The notes under the pieces were generated by a model. It saw nothing but the letters and a program-made list of their open reading frames with translations. It ran no database searches and was not told where the DNA came from. Source: Cryptosporangium phraense (lineage in GTDB: Bacteria > Actinomycetota > Actinomycetes > Mycobacteriales > Cryptosporangiaceae). From it: DNA of 64,000 nt. The translations under genes were made by a program, and so were the position numbers. The DNA is taken from contig NZ_VIRS01000020.1 of assembly GCF_006912135.1 (NCBI RefSeq), forward strand, positions 62,001 through 126,000, in the 5' to 3' direction. Below are positions 23,946 through 36,209 of the stretch, piece by piece; the first letter of the stretch is position 1, and each line of letters begins with the position of its first letter.

Positions 23946-25337
23946 GTGAGCCCGCGTCACAGACGGCGATCGACCTGGCAGCAACGGCTCTGGCCGGTCC
24001 TCGTCGTCGCGGTGCTGCTCGGCTTCGGGATCGCCTCGGCGCTGTCGGTGAGCTCGGTCGATTCGCCGGGCGGTCCGGGCACCGACGGCATCCCGCAGAC
24101 GCTGCCCAGCGGGCACGCGTCATCAAAAACACCGGAAGCGATGAGGGTCCCGGCGCCGGGGGCGGGTCGGTCACCGTCTCCGACGCGGTCCGCGGCCCCG
24201 CGGGCCGGGTGCCCGGGCGACTCCGGTCCGGCGACGCTGACGGTCGGGAACGGCGGGAAGTACCCGACGATCGGCGCCGCGGTCGAGGCGGCCGGGGCCG
24301 GAGACGTGATCGAGATCGCCGGCGGGACGTACCACGAGGTCGTGGACATCCGGGTGAATCGGCTGACGCTGCGGGCGAAAGCCGGACAGACCGTGACGAT
24401 CGACGGGTGGAACACGCTGCCGTCGACCGGATCGCAGACGCGCGGGCTGATCACCGCCGACAATCGGACCGGCGTCACGATCTCCGGGCTGACCGTGAAG
24501 AACTCGCTCCGGCACGGCATCTACGCCGGTTTCGCCAGCAACATCACGATCCGGAACAGCGAGATCGCCGACTCGCACGACGGCGGGATTCTGATCGGTG
24601 ACGGGTCGGGCGCTCAGCTCGAGTGCAACCGCATTCACGGCAACAACAGCGCGGCGGGCGGCGGCGACATCGGCGCGGCCGAGAACGAGGGGCTGACGCT
24701 GTTCAATTACTCCGATTTCACGATCACGAACAACGACGTCTACGACAACGACGAAGAGGGCATCGACGTCAAGAACGGCACCCGGAACGGGACGATCACC
24801 GGTAACGACGTGTACCGGAACAACGGTCCGAACATCTATGTCGACGGGGCCAGCGACGTGAAGATCTCGGCGAACCGGATCTACGATGCGCGGGGGTCGT
24901 CGAAGGCGGGGATCGGGCTGGCGGTGGAGTCCGGGGGTTCGGCGAGCAATGTGCAGATCTACAACAATGTGATCTGGGGTAATCCGGGGGGTGGGGTCGA
25001 CTTCTGGATCGGGCGTTATTCGAATGTGCAGGTGTTCTACAACACGATCTATTCGAACGGGCGGGCGGCGATCCGGGCGGCGAGCGGGTCGGTGAGTGAC
25101 TCGGTGGCGCGGGACAATATCGCTTATCAGAATCCGTTGAGTGCGGTGTCGGGGTTCACGTTGCAGCGGAATGTGACGGGTGATCCGAAGTTCGTGGATG
25201 TGGGTGCGGGGGATGTGCGGTTGCGGGCCGGGTCGCCGGCGATCGATGCGGGGTCGAATGGGCCGGCGACTGATTTTGCCGGGGTGGGGCGGCCGGTTGG
25301 GCGGGGGCCGGATATCGGGGCTTACGAGTCGCGCTGA
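23946..25337 (+). CDS. Right-handed parallel beta-helix protein, membrane-anchored or secreted
   Basis: 463 residues from a GTG with GGGAGGGAG just upstream. A basic N-terminus (RHRRRSTWQQR) and one membrane segment (about 14-36) form a signal anchor. A Pro/Ser-rich linker follows to about residue 90. From TLTVGNGGKYPTIGAAVEAAGAGD onward come PbH1-type turns rich in Asn, Gly and Asp (NITIRNSEI, DFTITNNDVYDNDEEGIDV, NVQIYNNVIWGN), typical of polysaccharide lyases and surface-binding helices. It ends AIDAGSNGPATDFAGVGRP, the usual tail of choice-of-anchor beta-helix proteins. The substrate is unknown; catalytic residues cannot be assigned. Confidence 0.85.
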   Translation: MSPRHRRRSTWQQRLWPVLVVAVLLGFGIASALSVSSVDSPGGPGTDGIPQTLPSGHASSKTPEAMRVPAPGAGRSPSPTRSAAPRAGCPGDSGPATLTVGNGGKYPTIGAAVEAAGAGDVIEIAGGTYHEVVDIRVNRLTLRAKAGQTVTIDGWNTLPSTGSQTRGLITADNRTGVTISGLTVKNSLRHGIYAGFASNITIRNSEIADSHDGGILIGDGSGAQLECNRIHGNNSAAGGGDIGAAENEGLTLFNYSDFTITNNDVYDNDEEGIDVKNGTRNGTITGNDVYRNNGPNIYVDGASDVKISANRIYDARGSSKAGIGLAVESGGSASNVQIYNNVIWGNPGGGVDFWIGRYSNVQVFYNTIYSNGRAAIRAASGSVSDSVARDNIAYQNPLSAVSGFTLQRNVTGDPKFVDVGAGDVRLRAGSPAIDAGSNGPATDFAGVGRPVGRGPDIGAYESR

Positions 25338-25599
25338 GCGGGGTGCGGGTGGGTGAGGTCTCGCGGATTGACGAGAAATCGAGGTCAAAAGGCCCCCGGA
25401 AGCACCGATTTACCGTCAATCGGCGTTCGGGATGGGGCTCGAGGCTATCGCGGAACTTTCGGTCGGTTGAGGCAGCGTTCGACGAGATTGCGCTGCCGGT
25501 AGAGGACTGGGCCGAAGCTCCGGGGGCGGCCTGCGGCCGAGCCCCTCGCCGCGCGACCCTCTTCGCAGCCTCTTTCGCCATCTGCGGCCTGCGGGCCGC

Positions 25600-25706
25600 G
25601 TTGATGCGCACGAACGACGCTCGAATCGCCGTGGAAGATCCACTCGTGTCGTCATGGATCTGCACGTGTCAGAGGGATCCGACCCCAGGTCCCGTCCGCA
25701 GCCCAA
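25600..25706 (+). repeat. Dispersed repeat, copy B
   Basis: Direct-orientation partner of 23223-23337: the same 21-base start, then CGAATCG against CGATTCG, GATCCAC against GTCCAC, GGGATCCGACCCCAGGTCCC against GGGATCCGATCCCGGGTCCC. The inner palindrome is degraded here. The two copies bracket the kinase and beta-helix genes. Confidence 0.6.
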
Positions 25707-25731
25707 CGGCGCAGCGGATCATGAGCGGGTT

Positions 25732-25790
25732 CTAAGACCCGTTGCGCTCGGAGATGTCGCGCCACGGCGTGCCCGTGCAGACCTCTACGC
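25732..25790 (-). pseudogene. Possible IS5-type transposase remnant
   Basis: Read leftward, the last residues of an otherwise implausible frame are VCTGTPWRDISERNGS followed by a stop. This resembles the IS5-family signature RTGxPWRDLPERFGPW. Only this short stretch matches, so it could be chance; if real it is an eroded fragment. Confidence 0.3.
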
Positions 25791-26290
25791 AATGGCGTTC
25801 AGGGTCACTCCGGCCTGCGCTGACCGGCATGACGGCACGATCCGATCCCTCGCCGCCTCGGTGGAATGTGCGACACACACGTCGTTGTGCGGGAATGTGA
25901 TGTCGCAGGAGGCCCGACCCGTCGGAGGGGTCAGTGACTCCGCGCGGGAGGACACCGGCTGACCACCGATCTGGCGGCGGGCGCAGGTTCGTCGATCCCT
26001 GCGCAGAATGCGGTCGGGAGGCGTCGACGTCTTCGGTCACACCACTGGAAGGTCCGCTGTGTGCAGCTGGTCTGCGTCGCTGTCGGCCGGAGTGGACGGC
26101 GACCGCCGTCGGACCGACCGACGGAAATGCCGGCGACAGCCCGCACCGGACCGCCCACGGCGCCGAGCGTCCGGCGTGACCATCGCCGAGTGGTCGGGCC
26201 TCCGGCCGCCCACGGGCGGCCGAAAACCAGACCATCGAGTGCGGCGCGAGCTCGATGAACGTGGCCGCCGCCGGCTCGGGCGGGCGCGTG

Positions 26291-30065
<3,775 letters not shown>

Positions 30066-30069
<4 letters not shown>

Positions 30070-30551
30070 GATCTGACTCCCGACAGGATCGCGAGCAGGG
30101 GCACCACCCGGTCGCCGGGCACCGCGTACCGGCCCCGGCCCGACGACTCGAGCCAGCCGGCCGCGGTCAGCTGACGCAGGTGGTGGTAGAGCTGGCCGGT
30201 CGTGCCGAGCTCGTCGTCGGCGGCGAGCTCGGCGGTGCTGCGGGCCCCGTCGAGAACGCGGTGCAGCAACCGCAGACGGACCGGATGGCCGAGCGCGGCC
30301 AGGCGGTCGGCGAGCGCCGACCAGTCGGCGCCGAGCAGGGTCTCGACCGGCGTGCCGTACTGCCAGTCGTAGCGCTCCCCGGTGGGGAGCCCGACCGTGC
30401 CGGTGTAGAGCACGGCGCCGGCTCCGTCGGTGCGTTGCTTGAGCCCGTCCAGGGCCCAGAAAGCGCCTTCGGCCGGCTCGGGCGGCGGCGAGCCCTCCAG
30501 GGCGGCGACGCGCTCTTCGAGCGCGGCCACCCGATCGGCTAGCTTCTCCAT
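30066..30551 (-). CDS. ArsR-like winged-helix regulator
   Basis: 161 residues. An N-terminal coiled-coil-like stretch (EKLADRVAALEERVAALEG) is followed by a short segment and then an ArsR/HTH_20-type winged helix at about 82-150: LADRLAALGHPVRLRLLHRVLDGARSTAELAADDELGTTGQLYHHLRQL, then AGWLESSGRGRYAVP. No metal-binding cysteines are present, so metal sensing is unlikely. It is first in an operon with the serine hydrolase. The palindrome TATTACGTAATA touches its start codon and suggests autoregulation. Confidence 0.83.
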
Positions 30552-30563
30552 TATTACGTAATA
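30552..30563. promoter_or_regulatory. Perfect 12-bp palindrome at the arsR-like start
   Basis: TATTACGTAATA is a perfect palindrome ending one base before the start codon of the leftward regulator and 83 bp before the divergent dienelactone hydrolase. An AT-rich palindrome stands out in this GC-rich DNA and is the natural operator candidate. Confidence 0.55.
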
Positions 30564-30646
30564 CCATCACAACGCCACCTGGGTGCCCTGCCCCCACGAC
30601 CGAGGAGTAAGTAGTTGAGTAGGCAAACAGATCCGAGAGGGGACCC

Positions 30647-31393
30647 ATGATCGGCGACCTGCGAGCCGAGACCGTGCGCATTCCCGGCGCTTCCGGTGAC
30701 GAGATCGAGGCCTACCTGGCCCAACCCCTGGACTCCGACCCGCGCGGCAGCGTCGTCGTGATCCACCACATGCCCGGCTACGACGCCCCGAGCAAGGAGA
30801 TCGTCCGGACGTTCGCGGCCAACGGCTACGCGGCGATCTGCCCGAACCTGTACTCGCGCGAGTCGGCCCCCGGCGCCGACCCGGACGACGCCGCCGCGGC
30901 GGCCCGGGCCAACGGCGGGGTGCCGGACGACCGGCTGGTCGGTGACGTCGCCGGCGCGGCCGCCTACCTGCGCGGGCTCCCGTCCTCGAACGGCAAGGTC
31001 GGGACGATCGGCTACTGCTCCGGTGGCCGTCAGTCCTTCCTCGCCGCGCTCGAGGTCGACATCGACGCCGCCGTCGACTGCTACGGCGCGTTCGTCGTAG
31101 GGACGCCTCCCGACGGCTTCCCGCTGCGGGTCGGGCCGCTCGTCCAGCGGGCGTCCGAGCTGCGCGCCCCGGTGCTCGGGCTGTTCGGCAACGAAGACAA
31201 GTACCCGACCCCGGAGCACGTCGACGAGCTCGAGAAGGCGCTCACCGAGGCCGGCAAGCCGTTCGAGTTCCACCGCTACGACGGCGCCGGGCACGCGTTC
31301 TTCGCGGTCGACCGTCCGTCGTACCGGCCCGAGGCGGCGGTCGACGGCTGGAAGCGGATCTGGACGTTCTTCGGCACGTACCTGGGGGCCTGA
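30647..31393 (+). CDS. Dienelactone hydrolase family protein
   Basis: 248 residues, alpha/beta-hydrolase fold. The catalytic triad is Cys124 in GYCSGGR, Asp184 in FGNEDKYPTP and His216 in GAGHAFF, the Cys-Asp-His set of dienelactone hydrolases, which open lactone rings in catechol degradation. VVVIHHMPGYDAPSKEI and YAAICPNLYSR are typical of the family. GAGAGGGGA lies upstream of the ATG. The DUF6295-like gene follows 2 bp downstream. The exact substrate is unknown, but an FAD aromatic hydroxylase lies nearby. Confidence 0.88.
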   Translation: MIGDLRAETVRIPGASGDEIEAYLAQPLDSDPRGSVVVIHHMPGYDAPSKEIVRTFAANGYAAICPNLYSRESAPGADPDDAAAAARANGGVPDDRLVGDVAGAAAYLRGLPSSNGKVGTIGYCSGGRQSFLAALEVDIDAAVDCYGAFVVGTPPDGFPLRVGPLVQRASELRAPVLGLFGNEDKYPTPEHVDELEKALTEAGKPFEFHRYDGAGHAFFAVDRPSYRPEAAVDGWKRIWTFFGTYLGA

Positions 31394-31395
31394 CC

Positions 31396-31671
31396 ATGTG
31401 TACGTACGAGACCGCGACGCTGCCGATCAGCGGGGCCGGCAAGGGCCGCGACGGCTGGTTCCCGCTCACCGACGCGACCGTGTACTTCGACCACCCGGTG
31501 GCGGCGCCGCAGTCCCACACGCTGAACGTCGACTTCCGCAATCCCGGGCTCGGGGCGGCGGCCCGGGTCGCGGTGGAGCTGGATCCGGCCGCCGCCCGGG
31601 CGCTGGCCGAGAACATCCTGGCCATGCTCGACGCGGCCCCGCCCGCGCTGCTGGAGGAATCCCTCGCCTAG
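31396..31671 (+). CDS. Small conserved protein (DUF6295-like)
   Basis: 91 residues starting MCTYETATLPISGAGKG. The DGWFPLTDATVYFDHPVAAP and HTLNVDFRNP segments resemble an actinobacterial family I recall as DUF6295, often placed next to dienelactone hydrolase genes. It follows that gene by 2 bp, so co-expression is likely. Function unknown. The stop overlaps the convergent monooxygenase gene by 4 bp. Confidence 0.7.
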   Translation: MCTYETATLPISGAGKGRDGWFPLTDATVYFDHPVAAPQSHTLNVDFRNPGLGAAARVAVELDPAAARALAENILAMLDAAPPALLEESLA

Positions 31672-31985
31672 ACGGGGAGGACCTGCATCGGGCCCCAGGC
31701 CTCGCCCGGGATCGTCGCCATCATCATCCGCGGGGTCTCGACCAGCGCCTGCGGCCAGGTGCGGGTGATCACCGGGATCAGCGGGGACGCGAGGTGCGCC
31801 TCCACGGCGTCCTCGCGGTACCCCTCCATCAGGTAGAACACCGTCGGGTCGTGGAGGTCGCGCGACCACCAGAAGTACAGGTTGCCGTCCTCGGCCCGGG
31901 ACGCCCGGGTGAACTCGTCGACCAGTCCGGGCCAGCGGTCGGTCCACTCCGGCCGCACCCGGAAGCGCGCGGTGATCGTCAGCAC
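31668..31985 (-). CDS. Antibiotic biosynthesis monooxygenase-like (ABM) protein
   Basis: 105 residues from a GTG at 31985. The ferredoxin-like pattern LTITARFRVRPEWTDRWPGLVDEFTRASRAEDGNLYFWWSRD, then VFYLMEGYREDAVEAHLAS, is that of ABM/quinol-oxygenase proteins, which oxidise phenolic intermediates without cofactors. It overlaps the upstream FAD monooxygenase by 7 bp, so both are probably translated together and may act in sequence on an aromatic compound. Confidence 0.8.
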   Translation of the reverse strand: MLTITARFRVRPEWTDRWPGLVDEFTRASRAEDGNLYFWWSRDLHDPTVFYLMEGYREDAVEAHLASPLIPVITRTWPQALVETPRMMMATIPGEAWGPMQVLPV

Positions 31986-33424
31986 GGCGCTACCTCCCGG
32001 GCCGCGCCGGTCCACTGCTCGTAGGCGGTGACCCAGCCGGCGTCGTCCAGGGATCCGGCCCAGGCGACGTAGCCATCCGGCCGGACCAGCAGCGCGGGTC
32101 CGTCGTCCGTGCGTTCGGCCTGGGCGACGCCCAAAGCCTCGGCGCACGGGACCGGCCGCCGGCCGGCCTCCCGCATCAGCACGAACCCCGGCCGCCGCTG
32201 CACGACGGTCAGCCGGTCGCCGGCCAGCGGCACCTCGGTCGCCCGGGTGCCGACGAGGGACCCGGCGCCGTAGCGCAGCGAGGTGCCGGCGAAGCTGCCC
32301 GCGATCGCGTCGCGCACCCGGGGACGCCGGAGCACCAGTGGTGCCACCCGGTCGCGGACCGCCCGGGCGGCCCGCGGCCGCAGCGTCACCGCCCGCATCA
32401 TCAGCCCGGACTGCCGCAGCACCCGCTTCCCGATCGGGTGCCGCTCGTCGTGGTACGTGTCGAGCACCGCGTCGGGCGCCCCGCCGAGCACGGCGTCGAG
32501 CTTCCAGGCCAGGTTGGCCGCGTCCTGGATGCCGGTGTTCATGCCCTGGCCGCCCATCGGGGAGTGGACGTGGGCGGCGTCCCCGGCGAAGAACACCCGG
32601 CCGGCCCGGTACCGGCGGACCTGCCGTTCCTCGCAGTGGAACCGCGAGTGCCACCCGACCTCGGCGACGCCCACGTCCCGGCCCATCGCCCGGTCGAGCA
32701 CGGTCACGATCTCGTCCGCGTCGACCGGCGCCGAGTCCGGCACCTGGTGGTGCCGGTCCCAGGTCATCGACCGGAACCACCCGTCGTGCCCGTACGGCGC
32801 GAGGAACCCGAAGCAGTCGGGCGTGCTCCCGAGCGTCAGCCCCGGGTCGGTCGGTCCGTCGGTGAGACGGACGTCGGCCAGGACGACCGACGACAGCACC
32901 GCCCGGCCCGGGAAGTCCTGGCCGAGCAGGCGCCGGACCGTGCTGTGCGCCCCGTCCGCCGCCACCAGGTAGCGCGCGGTGAACTCGCGCTGGTCGAGCG
33001 GGTCGGGGTCGTCCTTGGGCCGGGCGGTGACGCGGACGCCGTCCGCGTCCTGCTCCACCGCGACGACCTCGAGCCCGCGCAGGATCGTCGCCCCCTGCGC
33101 GGCGGCGTACCGGCCGAGCGCGCTGTCGACGTTCGTCTGCGGCGTGACGAACCCGAACGGATAGCGCGAGCGCAGGTGCGACAGGTCGAGCCGGGCCCCG
33201 GCGAACAGGTTCACCGACGGGGTCCGGGTGCCGTTGGCGAGCAGGTCGTCGGCCAGCGCGCGGCTGTCGAGCACCTCCAGCGTCCGGGCCATCGTGGCGA
33301 ACGCCCGGCTGGCCGGGTTGGGGTGCGGCCAGCGCTCCAGCACGGCGACCGAGCGGCCGCTGCGCGCCAGGTCACCGGCGGCGGTCAGTCCCGTCGGGCC
33401 GGCTCCGACCACGATCACGTCCAT
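31979..33424 (-). CDS. FAD-dependent aromatic hydroxylase (PheA/TfdB-like)
   Basis: 481 residues. Rossmann motif VGAGPTGLTAAGDLARSG at 6-23, the DG motif YLVAADGAHSTVRRLLGQ near 155, and GDAAHVHSPMGGQGMNTGIQDAANLAWKL near 283 define a class A flavoprotein hydroxylase. A C-terminal thioredoxin-like portion is short. Substrates are phenols or polyketide quinones. The start MDVIVVGAG lies after GGAGG. It faces a TetR gene across 57 bp containing a palindrome, so it is probably induced by its substrate. Confidence 0.88.
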   Translation of the reverse strand: MDVIVVGAGPTGLTAAGDLARSGRSVAVLERWPHPNPASRAFATMARTLEVLDSRALADDLLANGTRTPSVNLFAGARLDLSHLRSRYPFGFVTPQTNVDSALGRYAAAQGATILRGLEVVAVEQDADGVRVTARPKDDPDPLDQREFTARYLVAADGAHSTVRRLLGQDFPGRAVLSSVVLADVRLTDGPTDPGLTLGSTPDCFGFLAPYGHDGWFRSMTWDRHHQVPDSAPVDADEIVTVLDRAMGRDVGVAEVGWHSRFHCEERQVRRYRAGRVFFAGDAAHVHSPMGGQGMNTGIQDAANLAWKLDAVLGGAPDAVLDTYHDERHPIGKRVLRQSGLMMRAVTLRPRAARAVRDRVAPLVLRRPRVRDAIAGSFAGTSLRYGAGSLVGTRATEVPLAGDRLTVVQRRPGFVLMREAGRRPVPCAEALGVAQAERTDDGPALLVRPDGYVAWAGSLDDAGWVTAYEQWTGAAREVAPC

Positions 33425-33437
33425 GGGGGCCTCCTGT

Positions 33438-33451
33438 TCAACGAGTGTTGA
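33438..33451. promoter_or_regulatory. TetR operator candidate TCAAC-N4-GTTGA
   Basis: TCAACGAGTGTTGA, 5-bp inverted arms, lies between the divergent FAD hydroxylase and TetR genes, 13 bp upstream of the hydroxylase start. A further GTCAAC half site is at 33472-33477. Confidence 0.55.
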
Positions 33452-33481
33452 TCTGGACGCTACTCCGCATGTCAACGCCTG

Positions 33482-34069
33482 ATGAACTACGCTCGCGCGG
33501 TGGCAGCTCGCAGCGCGGACCCCCAGGCCACCCGGGCCGCGATCCTCGGTGCGGCCCGGGTCCAGTTCGGACGGCACGGGTTCGAGCGCACGACGATCCG
33601 GGCCGTCGCGGCCGCTGCCGAGGTCGATCCGGCGCTGGTCATGCACTACTTCCGGAACAAGGACGGGTTGTTCGCGGCCGCGTCCGAGCTCGACGTCGAG
33701 ATCCCCGACCTGACGTCGGTGCCGCCCGAGCGGGTCGCGTCGGTGCTGCTGCCGCTGTTCGCGAAGGCCTGGTCGCCGGAGGGGGCGCTGCTCCCGCTGC
33801 TCCGGGCCGCGGCCACCAACCGGGCCGCCGCGGACGCGCTGGCCGGCATGTTCACCCGGCTCGTCGCGCCCGCGCTCGGCACCGTGGCGGTCGACCGCCC
33901 GGACGAGCGCGCCGCGCTGATCGGGGCCCACCTGGTCGGCGTCGCCGTGGGACGGCACATCATCGGGCTGCCACCGCTGGTGGCGATGGACGACGACACG
34001 CTGGCCGAGTGGCTCGGCCCGGTGTTCGCCCACTACCTCACATCTCGGGCGCCCACCGGCGCGGTATAG
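33482..34069 (+). CDS. TetR family transcriptional regulator
   Basis: 195 residues. HTH at about 18-64: RAAILGAARVQFGRHGFERTTIRAVAAAAEVDPALVMHYFRNKDGLFAAA. The C-terminal domain (PERVASVLLPLFAKAWSPEGALLPLLRAAATN) matches the TetR_C_17-like type. It is divergent from the aromatic hydroxylase, the probable target. Its TAG stop contributes to the -10-like TAGGTT ahead of the MetE-like gene. Confidence 0.87.
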   Translation: MNYARAVAARSADPQATRAAILGAARVQFGRHGFERTTIRAVAAAAEVDPALVMHYFRNKDGLFAAASELDVEIPDLTSVPPERVASVLLPLFAKAWSPEGALLPLLRAAATNRAAADALAGMFTRLVAPALGTVAVDRPDERAALIGAHLVGVAVGRHIIGLPPLVAMDDDTLAEWLGPVFAHYLTSRAPTGAV

Positions 34070-34072
34070 GTT
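34067..34072 (+). promoter_or_regulatory. Likely -10 of a leaderless promoter (MetE-like gene)
   Basis: TAGGTT (TANNNT) lies 6 bp before ATG 34079 with no ribosome site between; it overlaps the stop of the preceding TetR gene. Confidence 0.4.
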
Positions 34073-34078
34073 TGACGA

Positions 34079-35101
34079 ATGCTCCTTGCGACGTCAGTGG
34101 TGGGAAGTCTGCCGCAGCCGGACTGGCTGATCGACCGGTCCAAGCTCGCCGGGCGCATGCCTCCGCGGGTCCGCGCCAAGGAACTCTGGCGCGTCGAGCC
34201 CGACAACCTCACCGAGGCGCAGAACGACGCCACCCGGGTCGCGGTCCGGGCCCAGGAGGAAGCTGGCCTCGACATCGTGACCGACGGCGAGATGCGCCGG
34301 GAGAGCTACTCGAACCACTTCGCGACCGCGCTCGACGGCGTCGACCTCGACAACCCGGGCACCACGATCAACCGGAACGGCGAGCCGTACCCGGTGCCCC
34401 GGATCGCCGGCCCGATCCGCAGGCAGAAGCCGATCCAGGTCGACGACGTCCGGTTCCTGCGCGTGCACACCGATCGGATCGTCAAGATGACGGTGCCCGG
34501 GCCGTTCACGATGTCCCAGCAGGCGCAGAACGACTACTACCCCGACGCCGAGGCCGCCGCGATGGACTACGCGGCCGCGGTGAACGCCGAGATCAAGGAC
34601 CTGCATGCGGCCGGGGCGGACATCGTCCAGATCGACGAGCCGTGGCTCCAGGCCCGTCCGGACGAAGCCCGGTCCTACGGCGTGCAAGCGCTCAACCGGG
34701 CGCTGGAGGGCGTCACCGGCACCACCGCGGTGCACCTGTGCTTCGGGTACGCGGCCCTGGTGCACGAGCGGCCGGCGGGCTACTCGTTCCTGCCCGAGCT
34801 GGCCGCCTGCACGGCCGACCAGATCTCGATCGAGACCGCGCAGTCGAAGCTCGATCTCGGCGTGCTCGCCGACCTGTCCGGGAAGACGATCATCCTGGGC
34901 GTCATCGACTTGTCGACCCCGGAGGTCGAGTCGGCCGACGTCGTGGCCGGTCGGGTGCGGCGGGCGTTCGAATACGTCCCGCCGGAGCGGCTGGTGATCT
35001 CGACCGACTGCGGCATGAAGTACCTGCCCCGCGAGTCGGCCGACGGCAAGATGCGATCGATGGCGGCCGCCGCCGCAACCCTCCGCGCCGAACTCTCCTG
35101 A
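34079..35101 (+). CDS. Cobalamin-independent methionine synthase-like (MetE C-terminal domain) protein
   Basis: 340 residues, only the C-terminal TIM barrel of MetE. TSVVGSLPQPDWL opens the fold, GLDIVTDGEMRRESY and DIVQIDEPWLQ are conserved, a cysteine sits in HLCFGYAAL, and STDCGMKYLPRESADGKM is the terminal motif with the zinc-ligand-like Cys. Stand-alone proteins of this kind are common and may transfer methyl groups between small molecules rather than make methionine. True MetE has two barrels and is about twice as long. A strong hairpin follows at 35113-35144. Confidence 0.83.
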   Translation: MLLATSVVGSLPQPDWLIDRSKLAGRMPPRVRAKELWRVEPDNLTEAQNDATRVAVRAQEEAGLDIVTDGEMRRESYSNHFATALDGVDLDNPGTTINRNGEPYPVPRIAGPIRRQKPIQVDDVRFLRVHTDRIVKMTVPGPFTMSQQAQNDYYPDAEAAAMDYAAAVNAEIKDLHAAGADIVQIDEPWLQARPDEARSYGVQALNRALEGVTGTTAVHLCFGYAALVHERPAGYSFLPELAACTADQISIETAQSKLDLGVLADLSGKTIILGVIDLSTPEVESADVVAGRVRRAFEYVPPERLVISTDCGMKYLPRESADGKMRSMAAAAATLRAELS

Positions 35102-35112
35102 CCTCCGATACC

Positions 35113-35144
35113 GAAGGCCCGGCCGCCGAAGCGGCCGGGCCTTC
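35113..35144 (+). terminator. Strong hairpin terminator after the MetE-like gene
   Basis: A perfect 14-bp stem (GAAGGCCCGGCCGC with its complement) and a CGAA loop start 11 bp after the stop. The U tract is weak (TCGTCGTGCTT), as is common in high-GC actinobacteria. Confidence 0.75.
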
Positions 35145-35185
35145 GTCGTGCTTGTGCGGCGCACCATGGTCGATCGAGCAGAAAA

Positions 35186-35275
35186 CTGTCACACAAAGCC
35201 GCTAACTCTTGACGCGCCCCCCGTATGACGTACGACACTCTGTCGCACAACGCGTGACACTACTCGTTGCGCACG
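35186..35275 (+). promoter_or_regulatory. Promoter/operator region of the amino-acid-type ABC operon
   Basis: TTGACG at 35209-35214 is a good -35, with a weak TACGAC near 35231. The half site TGTCRCAC recurs at 35187 and 35241, and GTGACA at 35254. GCACAACG (35245) and CGTTGCGC (35265) are inverted. Together this looks like a regulated promoter, but no regulator gene is adjacent. Confidence 0.35.
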
Positions 35276-35309
35276 TCATCGAATCGTCTCACTGACGAAG
35301 GGGTCAGAG

Positions 35310-36209
35310 ATGTGGACTCGGAGCGCCCTCGCCGCCCTGTTAGGCGCCGTCGTACTCGCCGTCTCCGCCTGCGGAGGCACCACCTCCTCGTCCGACGAGA
35401 CTCCGGCGAAGAGCGACCTCTTCCGCCAGGACCTGCACGACCGGCTCCCGCCGTCGGTGAAGGACTCCGGCGAGCTCGTCTTCGCCGGCGACCCGCACCC
35501 GCCCTACCGGGTCGTCGCCCAGGGCGGCAAGGTCACCGGCTTCGACCCCGACCTGCAGCAGGCGCTCGGTGACGTCCTCGGCGTCAAGACCCGGATCGAG
35601 GTCATCGCCGGCCTCCCGGCCGCGCTCACCGGCATGAAGGCCAAGCGCTTCGACGCGTTCAACGGCCCGGTCAAGGACACCGCCGAGCGCGAGGCCGACT
35701 TCGACGCGGTCGTCTACATGACCTCGCGCACCGCCTACCTGTTCCCGGCCGAGAAAGGCCTGGCCAAGGCCGCGGACCTCTGCGGCAAGACGGTCTCCTA
35801 CGTCGCCGGCAGCATCGTCGAGGGCCAGCTCAAGGCGCTCTCGACCTGGTGCTCCGAGCAGGGCGCGCCGGCCGTCGAGGCCCAGCCGCTGGCCGACACG
35901 AACGCGACGATCCTGGCCGTCCGCTCCGGCCGGGCCGACGCGCTGGGCGCGACCCAGTCCGGCGTCGTCGACATCGTCAACAAGGCCCCGAAGGGCACGT
36001 ACAAGTACGTGCTGCAGGAGGACGCCCAGGGCGCCGGGGTCGACAACCTCGCGCTGCTGGCCCCGAAGGCGAGCAAGCTCGGCCCGGTGATCCTGGAGGC
36101 GTTCAAGGTCCTGTTCGCGAAGGGTGCCTACCAGACCCTGATGAAGAAGTACGGGCTGACCGACGTCGCGGTCGACGCGCCGGCGATCAACCTCGCGGAG
36201 AAGGCATGA
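35310..36209 (+). CDS. Amino-acid-type ABC transporter substrate-binding lipoprotein
   Basis: 299 residues. A signal peptide with lipobox VSAC (Cys21) is followed by a Ser/Asp linker and an SBP_bac_3 domain: GELVFAGDPHPPYRVVAQGGKVTGFDPDLQQALGDVLG, DAFNGPVKDTAEREADFDAV, KTVSYVAGSIVEGQLKAL and AVRSGRADALGATQSGVVD. Family 3 proteins bind polar amino acids, opines and similar small solutes; the ligand here is unknown. GAAGGGGTCAGAG precedes the ATG. First gene of a four-gene operon (SBP, permease, ATPase, CapA-like). Confidence 0.88.
   Translation: MWTRSALAALLGAVVLAVSACGGTTSSSDETPAKSDLFRQDLHDRLPPSVKDSGELVFAGDPHPPYRVVAQGGKVTGFDPDLQQALGDVLGVKTRIEVIAGLPAALTGMKAKRFDAFNGPVKDTAEREADFDAVVYMTSRTAYLFPAEKGLAKAADLCGKTVSYVAGSIVEGQLKALSTWCSEQGAPAVEAQPLADTNATILAVRSGRADALGATQSGVVDIVNKAPKGTYKYVLQEDAQGAGVDNLALLAPKASKLGPVILEAFKVLFAKGAYQTLMKKYGLTDVAVDAPAINLAEKA

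Larger units (their letters stand above)
25338..26290. other. 953-bp gap with repeat copy B and a possible transposase scrap
   Basis: No credible gene. Several open frames exist but their composition is Arg/Ser/Pro-rich and they match the GC skew of non-coding high-GC DNA. Repeat copy B is at 25600-25706, and a short transposase-like peptide is readable leftward at 25732-25790. The rest, toward argG, shows nothing I recognise. Confidence 0.5.

Noticed and set aside
25343-26235. Small genes in the gap before argG
   Set aside because: No ribosome site, Arg/Ser/Pro-rich, overlapping frames; only the short transposase-like tail deserved mention.
30070-30681. N-terminal extension of the serine hydrolase
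   Set aside because: Antisense-frame shadow of the ArsR gene; ATG 30069 begins the membrane anchor and overlaps that gene by 4 bp.
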